Below are positions 25,962 through 34,062 of a stretch of DNA of 64,000 nucleotides, one piece after another; positions within the stretch are counted from its first letter, which is position 1; each line of letters begins with the position of its first letter. The notes below the pieces were generated by a model. It was not told the origin of the DNA and made no database searches. It was given only the letters and a program-made list of their open reading frames with translations. Origin of the DNA: an uncultured Muribaculaceae bacterium (lineage in GTDB: Bacteria > Bacteroidota > Bacteroidia > Bacteroidales > Muribaculaceae); assembly GCA_910578395.1 (NCBI GenBank), contig CAJTPZ010000004.1, positions 62,001-126,000 of the forward strand, given 5' to 3'. The translations under genes were made by a program, and so were the position numbers.

Positions 25962-28946
25962 TTAGAAAGTCAGCTGTACGCCGAATGTAGCGCGGATAGT
26001 CTGAGGATAGAGGCTTGATCCGCCGAGTGTCTCAAAGCCCGGCTCAAGACCGTTGATGTTAACCTCGGGGTTCACACCTTTGTACTTGGTGAAGCGTGCC
26101 ACGTCACGGAGTGTGAGGTAAAGGCGAGCTTTCTGCATATAGTTGGTCCACTTCGAAGTATTCAGAGTATAACCGAACGAGATAGCGTCGATCTTCACGA
26201 AAGTAGCGTCAGAGATGAAGTAGTCGCAAAGAACCTTATCACCCTTGATGTGTGAGTTCTGCTCATAGAGATCCTTGATGAGGTTGTTGCCTCCGCCGCC
26301 CATGCTGAGACCCATGTACATGCTGGGCTGCGACATTACGTCGAAGTCAAACCAGCCACGGAGCTGCAGACCGAAGTCAAAGTCCTTGTAGCGGATAGTG
26401 TTGTTCCAGGTTGCGATGACTGCGGGGAACGCGTTGCCGACCCATGTCTTGTTGCTGGAGTTGAGGTTGCTGCCCTCTGCGAGAACCACCTCGTTGTCCT
26501 TGTTGTAGATCTGGATCTTGCCGTTCTCGTCGACACCTGCATAGCGGAAGACGAAGAATTTGCCGAGAGGCGAGCCGCTGGCGAGGCGCACTGCGTTACC
26601 GGGAGTACCGGGATTGGGGAAGCCCATCTTCTCGATATACTGGCCTTCCATACCGAGCTTCTTGATCTTGCCTGAGTTGTGCGAGATGTTGATAGTCGGA
26701 GTCCAGGTGAAGTCTTTTGTCTGGATAGCGTTACCGCCGAGTTCGATTTCCCAGCCACGGTTCTGCATGGCACCTACGTTACGCCAGATTGTGTTGCTCA
26801 CGTAAGGAGGCTGAGGAGCGTCCACCTCAAAGAGGAGGTGATCGATGTCACGGGTATACCAGTCAAACTTACCCCATACACGGTCGTTGAAAAGCGAGAA
26901 GTCGAGACCTACGTTAAACTCTTTCTTTTTCTCCCACTGGAGATCGGGGTTGGCGTTGTTGGCGGGACCATAAGAAGGAAGCCACTTGCCGGCTGCCTCG
27001 TTGAGCCATCCGCCGGCGTCGTTGGTCAGACGCGATACGGTCATACCTGTGCCGAAGTCGTTGTTACCGGTCACACCGTAAGCGACGCGGAGCTTGAGAT
27101 CGCTCAGCCAGTCACGGGTATTTTCCATGAATTCCTCACGGCTGATGCGCCAACCGCCTGATGCGGCCCAGAATGTACCCCAACGGTGATTGCTACCGAA
27201 CTTCGACGAACCCTCGCGGCGAACCGAAAGGCTGGCCATGTACTTGTCATCATAGCTGTAGTTCACACGGGCGAAATATGAGAGGAGGCGCTCACGCACA
27301 CTCTTACTCGAACCCATGCCTGCGTTACCGTCCTTAAGGAATGTACCCTCGCCGAGGTTCCACGGACCGATACCGTTCACCGAGAAGTCAGCGTTGTTTG
27401 CGCTGAACTGTTCCTGGTTGTGTTCCCAGAAAGACCAACCTGCTGTAGCGTCGAGACGATGTTCCTTATTCTCGCCGAACTCCTTGAGGTAGCTCAGATA
27501 AGCGTCATAGCTGACGTTGTTGGTTTTGTTGAACTCATGCGAAGCATAACCCTGACGGTTATTCTTGATAGAGTTGATATGCTGGAAGTCCTCATAGTAG
27601 ACGCCCTGATACTGACGGCGGTCTACGTTGGCCGATCCATGGAAATTAAGGCCGTCGATAATGCGGGCCTTGATGGTAGCTGTACCGAGAAGCCACTGGT
27701 CCTTACCGTTGTTGTAAGAATACATGATGTTGGAAACGGGAGTACCGCCTGCGGCAGAAGCACCATCCTCCGAAACGTTCCACTTGCTGGGATCAGAAGT
27801 GCTCATGAGAGGAATACTCGGGTTCATGCGCATTGCCCAACCCACTGTTCCGGCACCACCACGCTTGTCGCGGTCAGCCTCACGTGCGGTAAGACGAACG
27901 CCAAGTTCTACGCGGCCGTCGAAAAGCTTGTAGGTAGCGTTGATACGACCTGAGTAGTCTTTACGGTTATCACCGATCACGATACCTTCTGCATCCTTAT
28001 ACATCAAAGAAGAGTAAACAGCGAGATTGTCTGTACCACCCTGAAGAGTGATCATGTGCTGCTGCTGGAAAGGATGGTTATTGGTCACTGCGTCATACCA
28101 GTCTGTGTCGTAACCCCAGTCAGTACCACCTGAAGAGAGAGCGACGCCATACTCTTCGGCATTCATGATGTTGGGTTTGTCACGAAGGAACTCAGTCGAG
28201 AACTCGCCTGTGTAAGTAACACGCACATTGCCGGCCTTGGCCTTCTTGGTGGTGATGAGGATCACACCCGATGCTGCACGTGTACCGTAAATCGCACCTG
28301 CCGATGCGTCCTTCAGAACGTCGATGCTCTCGATATCCTCCTGTGCGATAGCACGCATGTCACCGCCGGGAACACCGTCGATAACGATAAGAGGGCTCTG
28401 ACCTGCGTTGACCGAACCTACGCCGCGGAGCTGGAAGCTGTTGCCGGCGTTAGGAGAGTTATTGCCGTCGATCGAAAGACCTGCGATCTTACCCTGAAGA
28501 GCGGTAGCGATAGTCGAACCGCCGACACCTGCGAGAAGATCATCGCCCTTGATCGAGGTGATCGAAGAGGTCACCTGCTTTTTCTGGAGCGAGCCGTAAC
28601 CGATGACTACAACGTCATCGAGAACCTTGCTGTCCTCAACCAGAGTGACTGTAATGTTTGTGCGACCTTTGAGGGCAATCTCCTGAGGAGTGTAGCCGAC
28701 TGCCGAAACCAGAATGGTAGCATTGGCGTCTACACCGGTCAGCGTAAAGTTGCCGTCCAGATCTGCTGCGGTACCCTTCTGTGTCCCTTTCACGAGCACA
28801 GTAGCACCAACGACGGGCTCACCTTCCTTATCGAGGATGGTACCCTTCACATCAGCAAAAGCCGTGAAGCCCGCTGCCACCCAGAATGCAATTGCAATGC
28901 ACATCAGGCGGGTCACTTGCGGGATCCTTTGAGTTAGTAACTTCAT
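25962..28946 (-). CDS. SusC/RagA-family TonB-dependent outer-membrane transporter
   Basis: TonB-linked outer-membrane transporter of 994 residues. Seen in order: signal peptide (about 1-31), a carboxypeptidase-regulatory-like domain (VKGTILDKEGEPVVGATVLV to about residue 110), TonB box region DDVVVIGYG, plug domain with LQGKIAGLSI, LRGVGSVNAGQSPLIVIDG, VLKDASAGAIYGTRAA and GVILITTKK (about 125-235), then a 22-strand type barrel ending in TIRATFGVQLTF with terminal Phe. It forms a complex with the SusD-like protein downstream. No glycosidase, sulfatase, protease or regulator gene is adjacent, so this is an orphan pair. A promoter lies upstream. Confidence 0.96.
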   Translation of the reverse strand: MKLLTQRIPQVTRLMCIAIAFWVAAGFTAFADVKGTILDKEGEPVVGATVLVKGTQKGTAADLDGNFTLTGVDANATILVSAVGYTPQEIALKGRTNITVTLVEDSKVLDDVVVIGYGSLQKKQVTSSITSIKGDDLLAGVGGSTIATALQGKIAGLSIDGNNSPNAGNSFQLRGVGSVNAGQSPLIVIDGVPGGDMRAIAQEDIESIDVLKDASAGAIYGTRAASGVILITTKKAKAGNVRVTYTGEFSTEFLRDKPNIMNAEEYGVALSSGGTDWGYDTDWYDAVTNNHPFQQQHMITLQGGTDNLAVYSSLMYKDAEGIVIGDNRKDYSGRINATYKLFDGRVELGVRLTAREADRDKRGGAGTVGWAMRMNPSIPLMSTSDPSKWNVSEDGASAAGGTPVSNIMYSYNNGKDQWLLGTATIKARIIDGLNFHGSANVDRRQYQGVYYEDFQHINSIKNNRQGYASHEFNKTNNVSYDAYLSYLKEFGENKEHRLDATAGWSFWEHNQEQFSANNADFSVNGIGPWNLGEGTFLKDGNAGMGSSKSVRERLLSYFARVNYSYDDKYMASLSVRREGSSKFGSNHRWGTFWAASGGWRISREEFMENTRDWLSDLKLRVAYGVTGNNDFGTGMTVSRLTNDAGGWLNEAAGKWLPSYGPANNANPDLQWEKKKEFNVGLDFSLFNDRVWGKFDWYTRDIDHLLFEVDAPQPPYVSNTIWRNVGAMQNRGWEIELGGNAIQTKDFTWTPTINISHNSGKIKKLGMEGQYIEKMGFPNPGTPGNAVRLASGSPLGKFFVFRYAGVDENGKIQIYNKDNEVVLAEGSNLNSSNKTWVGNAFPAVIATWNNTIRYKDFDFGLQLRGWFDFDVMSQPSMYMGLSMGGGGNNLIKDLYEQNSHIKGDKVLCDYFISDATFVKIDAISFGYTLNTSKWTNYMQKARLYLTLRDVARFTKYKGVNPEVNINGLEPGFETLGGSSLYPQTIRATFGVQLTF

Positions 28947-29049
28947 AAGATGAATGATTGGTTATGTATTAAATGAATGTATTTTCGATTAAATAGCCCT
29001 GAAAGAGCCGCTTTTATTATTTACTATAATTGGTTATGTCGATTGGCAC

Positions 29050-29072
29050 ACAAAAGGGCGTCTGCCCTTGTA
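29050..29072 (-). promoter_or_regulatory. Hairpin at the start of the SusC leader RNA
   Basis: AAGGGC and GCCCTT (plus-strand reading) pair around GTCT with extra flanking ACAA/TTGT pairing after a two-base bulge. It would lie at the 5' end of the transcript from the promoter at 29079-29110, in a leader of about 125 nt. It could protect the mRNA or act in regulation; no function is shown. Confidence 0.45.
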
Positions 29073-29078
29073 ACTGTG

Positions 29079-29110
29079 CAAAAATACATCTTTAGTTTTC
29101 TATTTGGCAA
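29079..29110 (-). promoter_or_regulatory. Promoter of the SusC/SusD operon
   Basis: On the minus strand, -7 box TATTTTTG (29086-29079) and -33 element TTG (29110-29108) are separated by 21 nt, both matching the Bacteroidota primary sigma consensus. About 125 nt of leader precede the susC start at 28946. Confidence 0.7.
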
Positions 29111-29165
29111 CAGCTTTTCACTGTTTTTAACAGCAAGATTATATGTTTAACAACATATATTTTCA

Positions 29166-29174
29166 CCCCCCCCC
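29166..29174. repeat. C9 homopolymer tract upstream of the SusC promoter
   Basis: Nine consecutive C residues lie between the stop of the phosphopantetheinyl transferase gene and the SusC promoter, about 55 nt upstream of the -33 element. Such tracts are slippage-prone and also error-prone in sequencing. Confidence 0.85.
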
Positions 29175-29205
29175 ATCAACTATCTAAAATTCAACAATTT
29201 ACAAC

Positions 29206-29691
29206 TTAGAAATCCTTAATTTCGGCTATTGCGAGAGTATATTTTATAGCATGTTTTATGGTTAAAATATGTTTAAATAACGGAAAAGGTATTTCAACAT
29301 GTGTCCTGAACAGCTTTCCTCCATGTAATTTATATATCGCCTCCTTAGCGCACCAGGTGGCTGCAAGAGCCGTAGGGCTGTCAATATCTGTGACCAATGA
29401 CTCCGACAATGAAATAAATTTATTGGCCACACGGCGCATTTTATGATATCTCGGAGATTCCACATCAATTCCTACCGGACGGTCGGATATAGCCACCGCC
29501 ACAGCTGTAGCGCAATGACTGACAGATATAAACCCGTCGAATTCCGGAATATACGGCGCACCGGAATCGGTATGGACAATATCTACCGGATGACCGAAGT
29601 GCGATGCAAAAAGCCTGCCGACGGCATTATGCTGCATCTCATGGGTAAGAAAATCCCCCTCGGCGACAAGAATGACAGGAAAGACTCTCAT
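29206..29691 (-). CDS. 4'-phosphopantetheinyl transferase family protein
   Basis: Enzyme family that transfers phosphopantetheine from CoA to carrier proteins (Sfp/AcpS superfamily). I choose the ATG at 29691, giving 161 residues and an ATGA overlap with the kdsB stop; an upstream in-frame ATG at 29715 would add 8 residues from inside kdsB. The domain shows VSHCATAVAVAIS, GIDVESPRYHKMRRVA with the metal-binding Asp, and WCAKEAIYKLHG, corresponding to the W-x-x-KEA motif. The N-terminal half is short compared with Sfp. The target carrier protein is not evident; no acyl carrier gene is near. Confidence 0.88.
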   Translation of the reverse strand: MRVFPVILVAEGDFLTHEMQHNAVGRLFASHFGHPVDIVHTDSGAPYIPEFDGFISVSHCATAVAVAISDRPVGIDVESPRYHKMRRVANKFISLSESLVTDIDSPTALAATWCAKEAIYKLHGGKLFRTHVEIPFPLFKHILTIKHAIKYTLAIAEIKDF

Positions 29692-30452
29692 GGCTGCATG
29701 GAGGCAAGCAAGCATCTGGCGCGTTCAAGATCAGCCGGCACATCGATTCCGACTGTCGCTCCTGATGCGGAGATTACCCGTATCGCGATATCGTTGTCGA
29801 GCCAACGCAGCTGCTCGAGACGTTCGGCGGCTTCAAGTGGCGATACCGGCAGATTGCAAATACGATGGAGCATAGCCGACGTATATGCATAAATACCGCA
29901 ATGGATATGAAACCGTGCGGAAGCGGTCCATTCACGCCATTCCACGTCACGCACATAAGGAATGATACTGCGGCTGAAATAAAGAGCGTGCCGCGAACCC
30001 GATATGACGACTTTCACCTCCCCCGGATCAAAAAGAGCCTCGAAACCGGCAGAAGGATCAAAACGGAAAGCCGCGGTAAGTATCTCGTCATCTTCTGTAA
30101 TCCCGTCGGCCATATCTCTTATAAGCAACGGAGATATAAGTGGATTATCGGCTTGCAGGTTGACTATCGCATCCGGGCGGACTCTTTCGGGCATCAGCAT
30201 AAGAGCCGACAGGCAACGCTCCGTTCCCGAAGGAATCGACGGATCAGTCATGACCACATGCACCCCCTCCGCTGAAGCGGCTTCGGCAAGCCTCGGATCA
30301 TCGGCGGCGACAACAACCCGGCCGGTACCCACAGCCTCAATAGCGCGCCTCACCGTCTGACCGAGCACACATGTGTCGCCAAGCGGTTCGAGAAGTTTGC
30401 CAGGAAAACGGGTCGAAGCGAAACGGGCAGGTATAAAAACAGAAGTCTTCAT
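29688..30452 (-). CDS. kdsB: 3-deoxy-manno-octulosonate cytidylyltransferase KdsB
   Basis: Cytoplasmic enzyme that makes CMP-Kdo, the activated sugar for the lipopolysaccharide inner core. The product has 254 residues, the normal size. N-terminal SVFIPARFASTRFPGKLLEPLG is the nucleotidyltransferase signature. Further motifs: DDPRLAEAA, PSGTERCLSA, VNLQADNPLISP and CGIYAYTSAML. Its start overlaps the DUF2007 gene by four bases and its stop overlaps the phosphopantetheinyl transferase start (ATGA), so the three genes form a coupled unit. Confidence 0.96.
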   Translation of the reverse strand: MKTSVFIPARFASTRFPGKLLEPLGDTCVLGQTVRRAIEAVGTGRVVVAADDPRLAEAASAEGVHVVMTDPSIPSGTERCLSALMLMPERVRPDAIVNLQADNPLISPLLIRDMADGITEDDEILTAAFRFDPSAGFEALFDPGEVKVVISGSRHALYFSRSIIPYVRDVEWREWTASARFHIHCGIYAYTSAMLHRICNLPVSPLEAAERLEQLRWLDNDIAIRVISASGATVGIDVPADLERARCLLASMQP

Positions 30453-30667
30453 GATTCCAAAGTGCCGGCAAGGCTTTGCGCCATTATTAGATCGCGTCGG
30501 CGCACCAGCAGTTTCACCATTGAGAATTCAAGACTTGTAGGATAAACGCTTGAAAGCACACCCCCTTCAATCACACAGGGGATGCCGTTGGTCTCAAGCA
30601 TCCCCTTTATGATATACGCCTCGGCCAGATCGGTGAACTTGTCGAAAATGACAAGTTCATCGAGCAT
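30449..30667 (-). CDS. DUF2007-family small protein
   Basis: 72-residue soluble protein. The sequence DLAEAYIIKGMLETNGIPCVIEG matches the pattern of DUF2007 (putative signal-transducing domain): a ferredoxin-like fold of alternating strands and helices, with VKLLVRRRDLIMAQSLAGTLE as the second half. Related domains resemble the PII-like fold, but no ligand is established. It is the first gene of a coupled unit with kdsB (ATGA overlap) and lies 75 nt after tkt. Confidence 0.8.
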   Translation of the reverse strand: MLDELVIFDKFTDLAEAYIIKGMLETNGIPCVIEGGVLSSVYPTSLEFSMVKLLVRRRDLIMAQSLAGTLES

Positions 30668-30742
30668 AGCCTCTCTGTTGTCTTTTCTGTTTGCGATAAC
30701 TGCTTATTTGTGTAGGGGCATGCGACACAGCACGCCCTGACA

Positions 30743-32794
30743 TTATTTATCAGTGGCGAATGCACGCACGGCCTCGATCACATGAGGCAGCGTGAAGCCG
30801 AACTTCTCTTCAAGCACCTTATAGGGAGCTGAGGCTCCGAAACGCTCAAGCCCTTTGACATCCCAGCGCGAAGCATTCTTCATCAGAGGGAAAAGTGTAG
30901 TGGGAAGACCGGCTGTGAGACCAAACACCTCGCTGCCGCGTGGAATGACCGTGTGACGGTACTGCTCATCCTGACGCATGAACAGCCCCACCGAAGGCAC
31001 TGAAACCACGCGAGCGTTTATACCCTCTTTCTCAAGCTCAACTGCCGCATGGATCAGATTGGCCACCTCGCTGCCGTTACCCACAAGCGTCACAGTAGCC
31101 GCAGGATTCTCATACACTACATATCCTCCACGCTCTGCACCCTTTGCCTCTTCGGCTCGGTTGCCGCTCTGTGCTGGCAGATCTTCGAGATTCTGACGCG
31201 AGAAAATCAGCACAGTGGGCGAGGTCGTGTTTTCCATCGCCATCTTCCACGCCACAACAGTCTCCGCCGAGTCAGCCGGACGCACAACAAGAATACTCTG
31301 TTTACCCGAAAGGTTATCCATCTGCTCCATCAGACGCACCTGTGCCTCATGCTCGATAGGCTCGTGGGTAGGTCCGTCCTCGCCAACACGGAAAGCGTCG
31401 TGTGAGAAAACATATTTCACAGGTAGCTCCATCAGTGCCGACATGCGCAACGCCGGCTTGATGTAGTCGGAGAATACAAAGAATGTGCCGCACGCACCGA
31501 TAAGACCGCCATGAAGCACTATGCCGTTGATAATCGACGCCATGGTAAGCTCAGCGACACCGGCCTGCAGGAAGCGGCCGCTGAAATCACCCGCAGCGAT
31601 AGCGTGGGTTTTCTTGAGGAAGCCATCAGTCTTGTCGGAATTGGCAAGGTCGGCGCTTGACACGATCATGTTGCCGAGCTTCTCGGCAAGCACACCGAGC
31701 ACTATCGACGATGCATTACGGCTGGCAAGACCGGCCTTGTACTCGATCGCATCCCAGTTGATCTCAGGCATCTTGCCCTCAATATAGTTTTGCAGCAGCT
31801 CGGCATCGGCAGGGTTGGCTTCAGCCCAGCGCATCTGGGCGGCCTTGCGCTCTGCCACGATTTCCATGAGTTCCAGGCGACGGCGCTCATATATTGCAGC
31901 GACATCATCCCAGATCTCAAACGGATCGTCAGGATTACCGCCAAGACCGGCTATTGTAGCAGCCACATCGGCACCGGCAGCGCTCAGAGGCTGTCCGTGA
32001 GTCGATACCGCACCCTCCAGACTCGATCCGTCGGGCTTAACTACACCCTTGGCCATGACTGTATGCCCGATAATGAGAGTAGGCTTTTCTTTCTGAGCGC
32101 ACGCCTCTTCTATCGCACGCGCGATCTGTACAGGATCATTGCCGTCAATCTCAATCACATGCCAGTTCCATGCACGGTATTTTGCAGCCGTATCCTCCGA
32201 GGTCACCTCCTCGACACGTGTCGAGAGCTGCACATCGTTGGCATCATAAAACATGATGAGATTGTTCAGGCCAAGTGTTCCGGCAATACGGCCGGCACCC
32301 TGCGAGATCTCCTCCTGGATGCCTCCGTCCGATATGAATGCATAAGTCTTGTGCGCCCATTCCTCGCCGAAACGCTGCGCAATGAACCGCTCACCTATTG
32401 CGGCACCCACAGCCATTACATGGCCCTGACCGAGAGGACCCGACGAATTCTCCACTCCGCGCAACGGATTGAGTTCAGGATGGCCGGGAGTATGGCTGCC
32501 CCACTGGCGAAAGTCCTTCAGCTCGTCGAGCGTATATTTTCCGGAAAGCGCCAGCACACTGTAAAGCATGGGCGACATGTGGCCCGGATCAAGGAAAAAG
32601 CGGTCGCGTGCGATCCAGGTAGGATCCTCGGGATCATATACCAGATAACTGGAATAGAGAACATTGGCAAAATCAGCACCGCCCATTGAGCCTCCGGGGT
32701 GTCCCGATTTGGCGCGTTCGACCATAGCAGCGATAAGGACTCGCATATTGTCGGCTGCCCGCTGCATCTCTTGTTTTTTCACTTCTTTTTCCAT
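30743..32794 (-). CDS. tkt: Transketolase
   Basis: Thiamine-diphosphate enzyme of the non-oxidative pentose phosphate pathway, transferring two-carbon ketol units. The 683-residue product is full length. Seen: ERAKSGHPGGSMGGADF at the N terminus, GPLGQGHVMAVGAAIGE, the ThDP motif region YAFISDGGIQEEIS (the usual GDG is DGG-like here), the middle-domain FVFSDYIKPALRMSAL and HDAFRVGEDGPTHEPIEH with catalytic His/Glu, and a C-terminal transketolase domain. Probably its own transcription unit or read through from upstream; gap of 69 nt to queC. Confidence 0.96.
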   Translation of the reverse strand: MEKEVKKQEMQRAADNMRVLIAAMVERAKSGHPGGSMGGADFANVLYSSYLVYDPEDPTWIARDRFFLDPGHMSPMLYSVLALSGKYTLDELKDFRQWGSHTPGHPELNPLRGVENSSGPLGQGHVMAVGAAIGERFIAQRFGEEWAHKTYAFISDGGIQEEISQGAGRIAGTLGLNNLIMFYDANDVQLSTRVEEVTSEDTAAKYRAWNWHVIEIDGNDPVQIARAIEEACAQKEKPTLIIGHTVMAKGVVKPDGSSLEGAVSTHGQPLSAAGADVAATIAGLGGNPDDPFEIWDDVAAIYERRRLELMEIVAERKAAQMRWAEANPADAELLQNYIEGKMPEINWDAIEYKAGLASRNASSIVLGVLAEKLGNMIVSSADLANSDKTDGFLKKTHAIAAGDFSGRFLQAGVAELTMASIINGIVLHGGLIGACGTFFVFSDYIKPALRMSALMELPVKYVFSHDAFRVGEDGPTHEPIEHEAQVRLMEQMDNLSGKQSILVVRPADSAETVVAWKMAMENTTSPTVLIFSRQNLEDLPAQSGNRAEEAKGAERGGYVVYENPAATVTLVGNGSEVANLIHAAVELEKEGINARVVSVPSVGLFMRQDEQYRHTVIPRGSEVFGLTAGLPTTLFPLMKNASRWDVKGLERFGASAPYKVLEEKFGFTLPHVIEAVRAFATDK

Positions 32795-32863
32795 CGTGGG
32801 TGTAGGGGTGATTGTTTGGGAGAGAAAGGCTTGGATATATATTGTTGAATAAATCTCTTTCTT

Positions 32864-33529
32864 CTACTGATTGGAATCGCTGAGATACGGGGTAGTGTCG
32901 GCCACTCCCGCCTGCGCCATTGCCTCACGGCGCTCGACACACGTGCCGCATGTGCCGCAATGGATCTCACCGCCCTTGTAACAGCTGTAAGTCATGGAGT
33001 AGTCAAGTCCAAGCCGCGCTCCATGACGCACGATCTCGGCCTTGTCAAAGAATGTGTATGGCGCCAGGATCTTGACATCCTCATAAGTGCCTGCACGTAC
33101 AGCCTCGGTCATGGCGTCGATAAACTCCGGACGGCAGTCGGGATATATCGAGTGGTCGCCTGAATGATTTGCGATAAGCACCTCGGTAAGCCCGTGAGTC
33201 TCGGCAAGACCGGCAGCGACCGACAGCATTATGCCGTTGCGGAAAGGCACGACCGTCGAACGCATATTCTCGTCGGCATAATGACCGTCGGGAATCGCCT
33301 CGGCTCCATCAAGAAGCGAGCTATGGAAATACTGTCCCATGAAAGCGAGATCGATCTCGATAAGCTCGATGCCGAGTTCTTTACAATGATAGCGGGCACA
33401 GGCAGCTTCTCGATCGTTGTGGTTTGAGCCGTAATGAAAATTCACAGCGAGAGCGATCGTGTCGGCATACTCGTGCAGCATGGTCACTGAGTCCATGCCT
33501 CCGGAAAGAACCATGAGTGCTGTTTTCAT
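32864..33529 (-). CDS. queC: 7-cyano-7-deazaguanine synthase QueC
   Basis: ATP-dependent enzyme converting 7-carboxy-7-deazaguanine to preQ0 in queuosine biosynthesis. The product has 221 residues. ATP pyrophosphatase loop LSGGMDSVTMLHEY is at residues 8-21; VVPFRNGIMLSVAAGLAE and NHSGDHSIYPDCRPEFI are QueC signatures. The zinc-binding cysteines are CYKGGEIHCGTCGTCVERR (four Cys). It is 9 nt after queF, forming a queF-queC pair; queD and queE are not in the window. Confidence 0.97.
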   Translation of the reverse strand: MKTALMVLSGGMDSVTMLHEYADTIALAVNFHYGSNHNDREAACARYHCKELGIELIEIDLAFMGQYFHSSLLDGAEAIPDGHYADENMRSTVVPFRNGIMLSVAAGLAETHGLTEVLIANHSGDHSIYPDCRPEFIDAMTEAVRAGTYEDVKILAPYTFFDKAEIVRHGARLGLDYSMTYSCYKGGEIHCGTCGTCVERREAMAQAGVADTTPYLSDSNQ

Positions 33530-33538
33530 CTTAATCTA

Positions 33539-34033
33539 TCAATTGAACGGCTTTGATACTGACAATGCCATCGAAAGCATCTCCTGACGGCGACGACGGG
33601 CAAGATCCTCATGATCGGCATCGGAGCGGTTGGCAAACGGATATATGGCGATGCCTCCGCGCGGCGTGAAGAATCCTGTCACCTCCAGATACAACGGATC
33701 CATGAGCCTGAAAAGGTCGTCGGCAATGACATTGATGCAGTCCTCATGAAAATCGCCATGGTTGCGGAAGCTGAAAAGATAGAGTTTCAGGCTCTTGCTC
33801 TCCACCATGCGCTGACGTGGCATATAGCTGATTACTATGCGTGCAAAATCCGGCTGACCGGTGATCGGGCAAAGCGATGTGAATTCCGGGCAGTTGAAAC
33901 TTACCACATATTCCTTGCCAGGATGCTTGTTGACAAATGTCTGAAGTATATCCGGGCAATAATCGGCAGGATATTCATTTACTGATGCGCCAAGCAGAGT
34001 GATATCGCTAAGTTCTTCGACGTTTCTCGACAT
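33539..34033 (-). CDS. queF: NADPH-dependent preQ0 reductase QueF
   Basis: Tunnelling-fold enzyme reducing preQ0 to preQ1, the next step after QueC. The 164-residue length matches the short unimodular QueF type. The motif SFNCPEFTSLCPITGQPDFA includes the catalytic Cys (CPITGQPDF), and ESKSLKLYLFSFRNHGDFHE is the NADPH-binding QueF signature, with FTPRGGIAIYPF near the end. No preQ1 riboswitch is recognisable in the 29 nt between it and the upstream C69 peptidase gene. Confidence 0.96.
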   Translation of the reverse strand: MSRNVEELSDITLLGASVNEYPADYCPDILQTFVNKHPGKEYVVSFNCPEFTSLCPITGQPDFARIVISYMPRQRMVESKSLKLYLFSFRNHGDFHEDCINVIADDLFRLMDPLYLEVTGFFTPRGGIAIYPFANRSDADHEDLARRRRQEMLSMALSVSKPFN

Positions 34034-34062
34034 TGCTGTTGCCTGTGTTTCGTTTATTGAAT

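Noticed and set aside
31790..32689. 299-codon reading frame on the plus strand opposite transketolase
   Set aside because: It is antisense to a clear transketolase gene and its translation has no domain-like pattern.
32864..34033. Phage or island-borne queuosine/deazaguanine DNA modification genes
   Set aside because: queC and queF are neighbours of ordinary housekeeping genes with similar composition; QueF points to tRNA queuosine, and no dpd-type genes are present.
34034..34062. preQ1 riboswitch in front of queF-queC
   Set aside because: Only 29 nt separate queF from the upstream gene and no pseudoknot-type sequence is visible.
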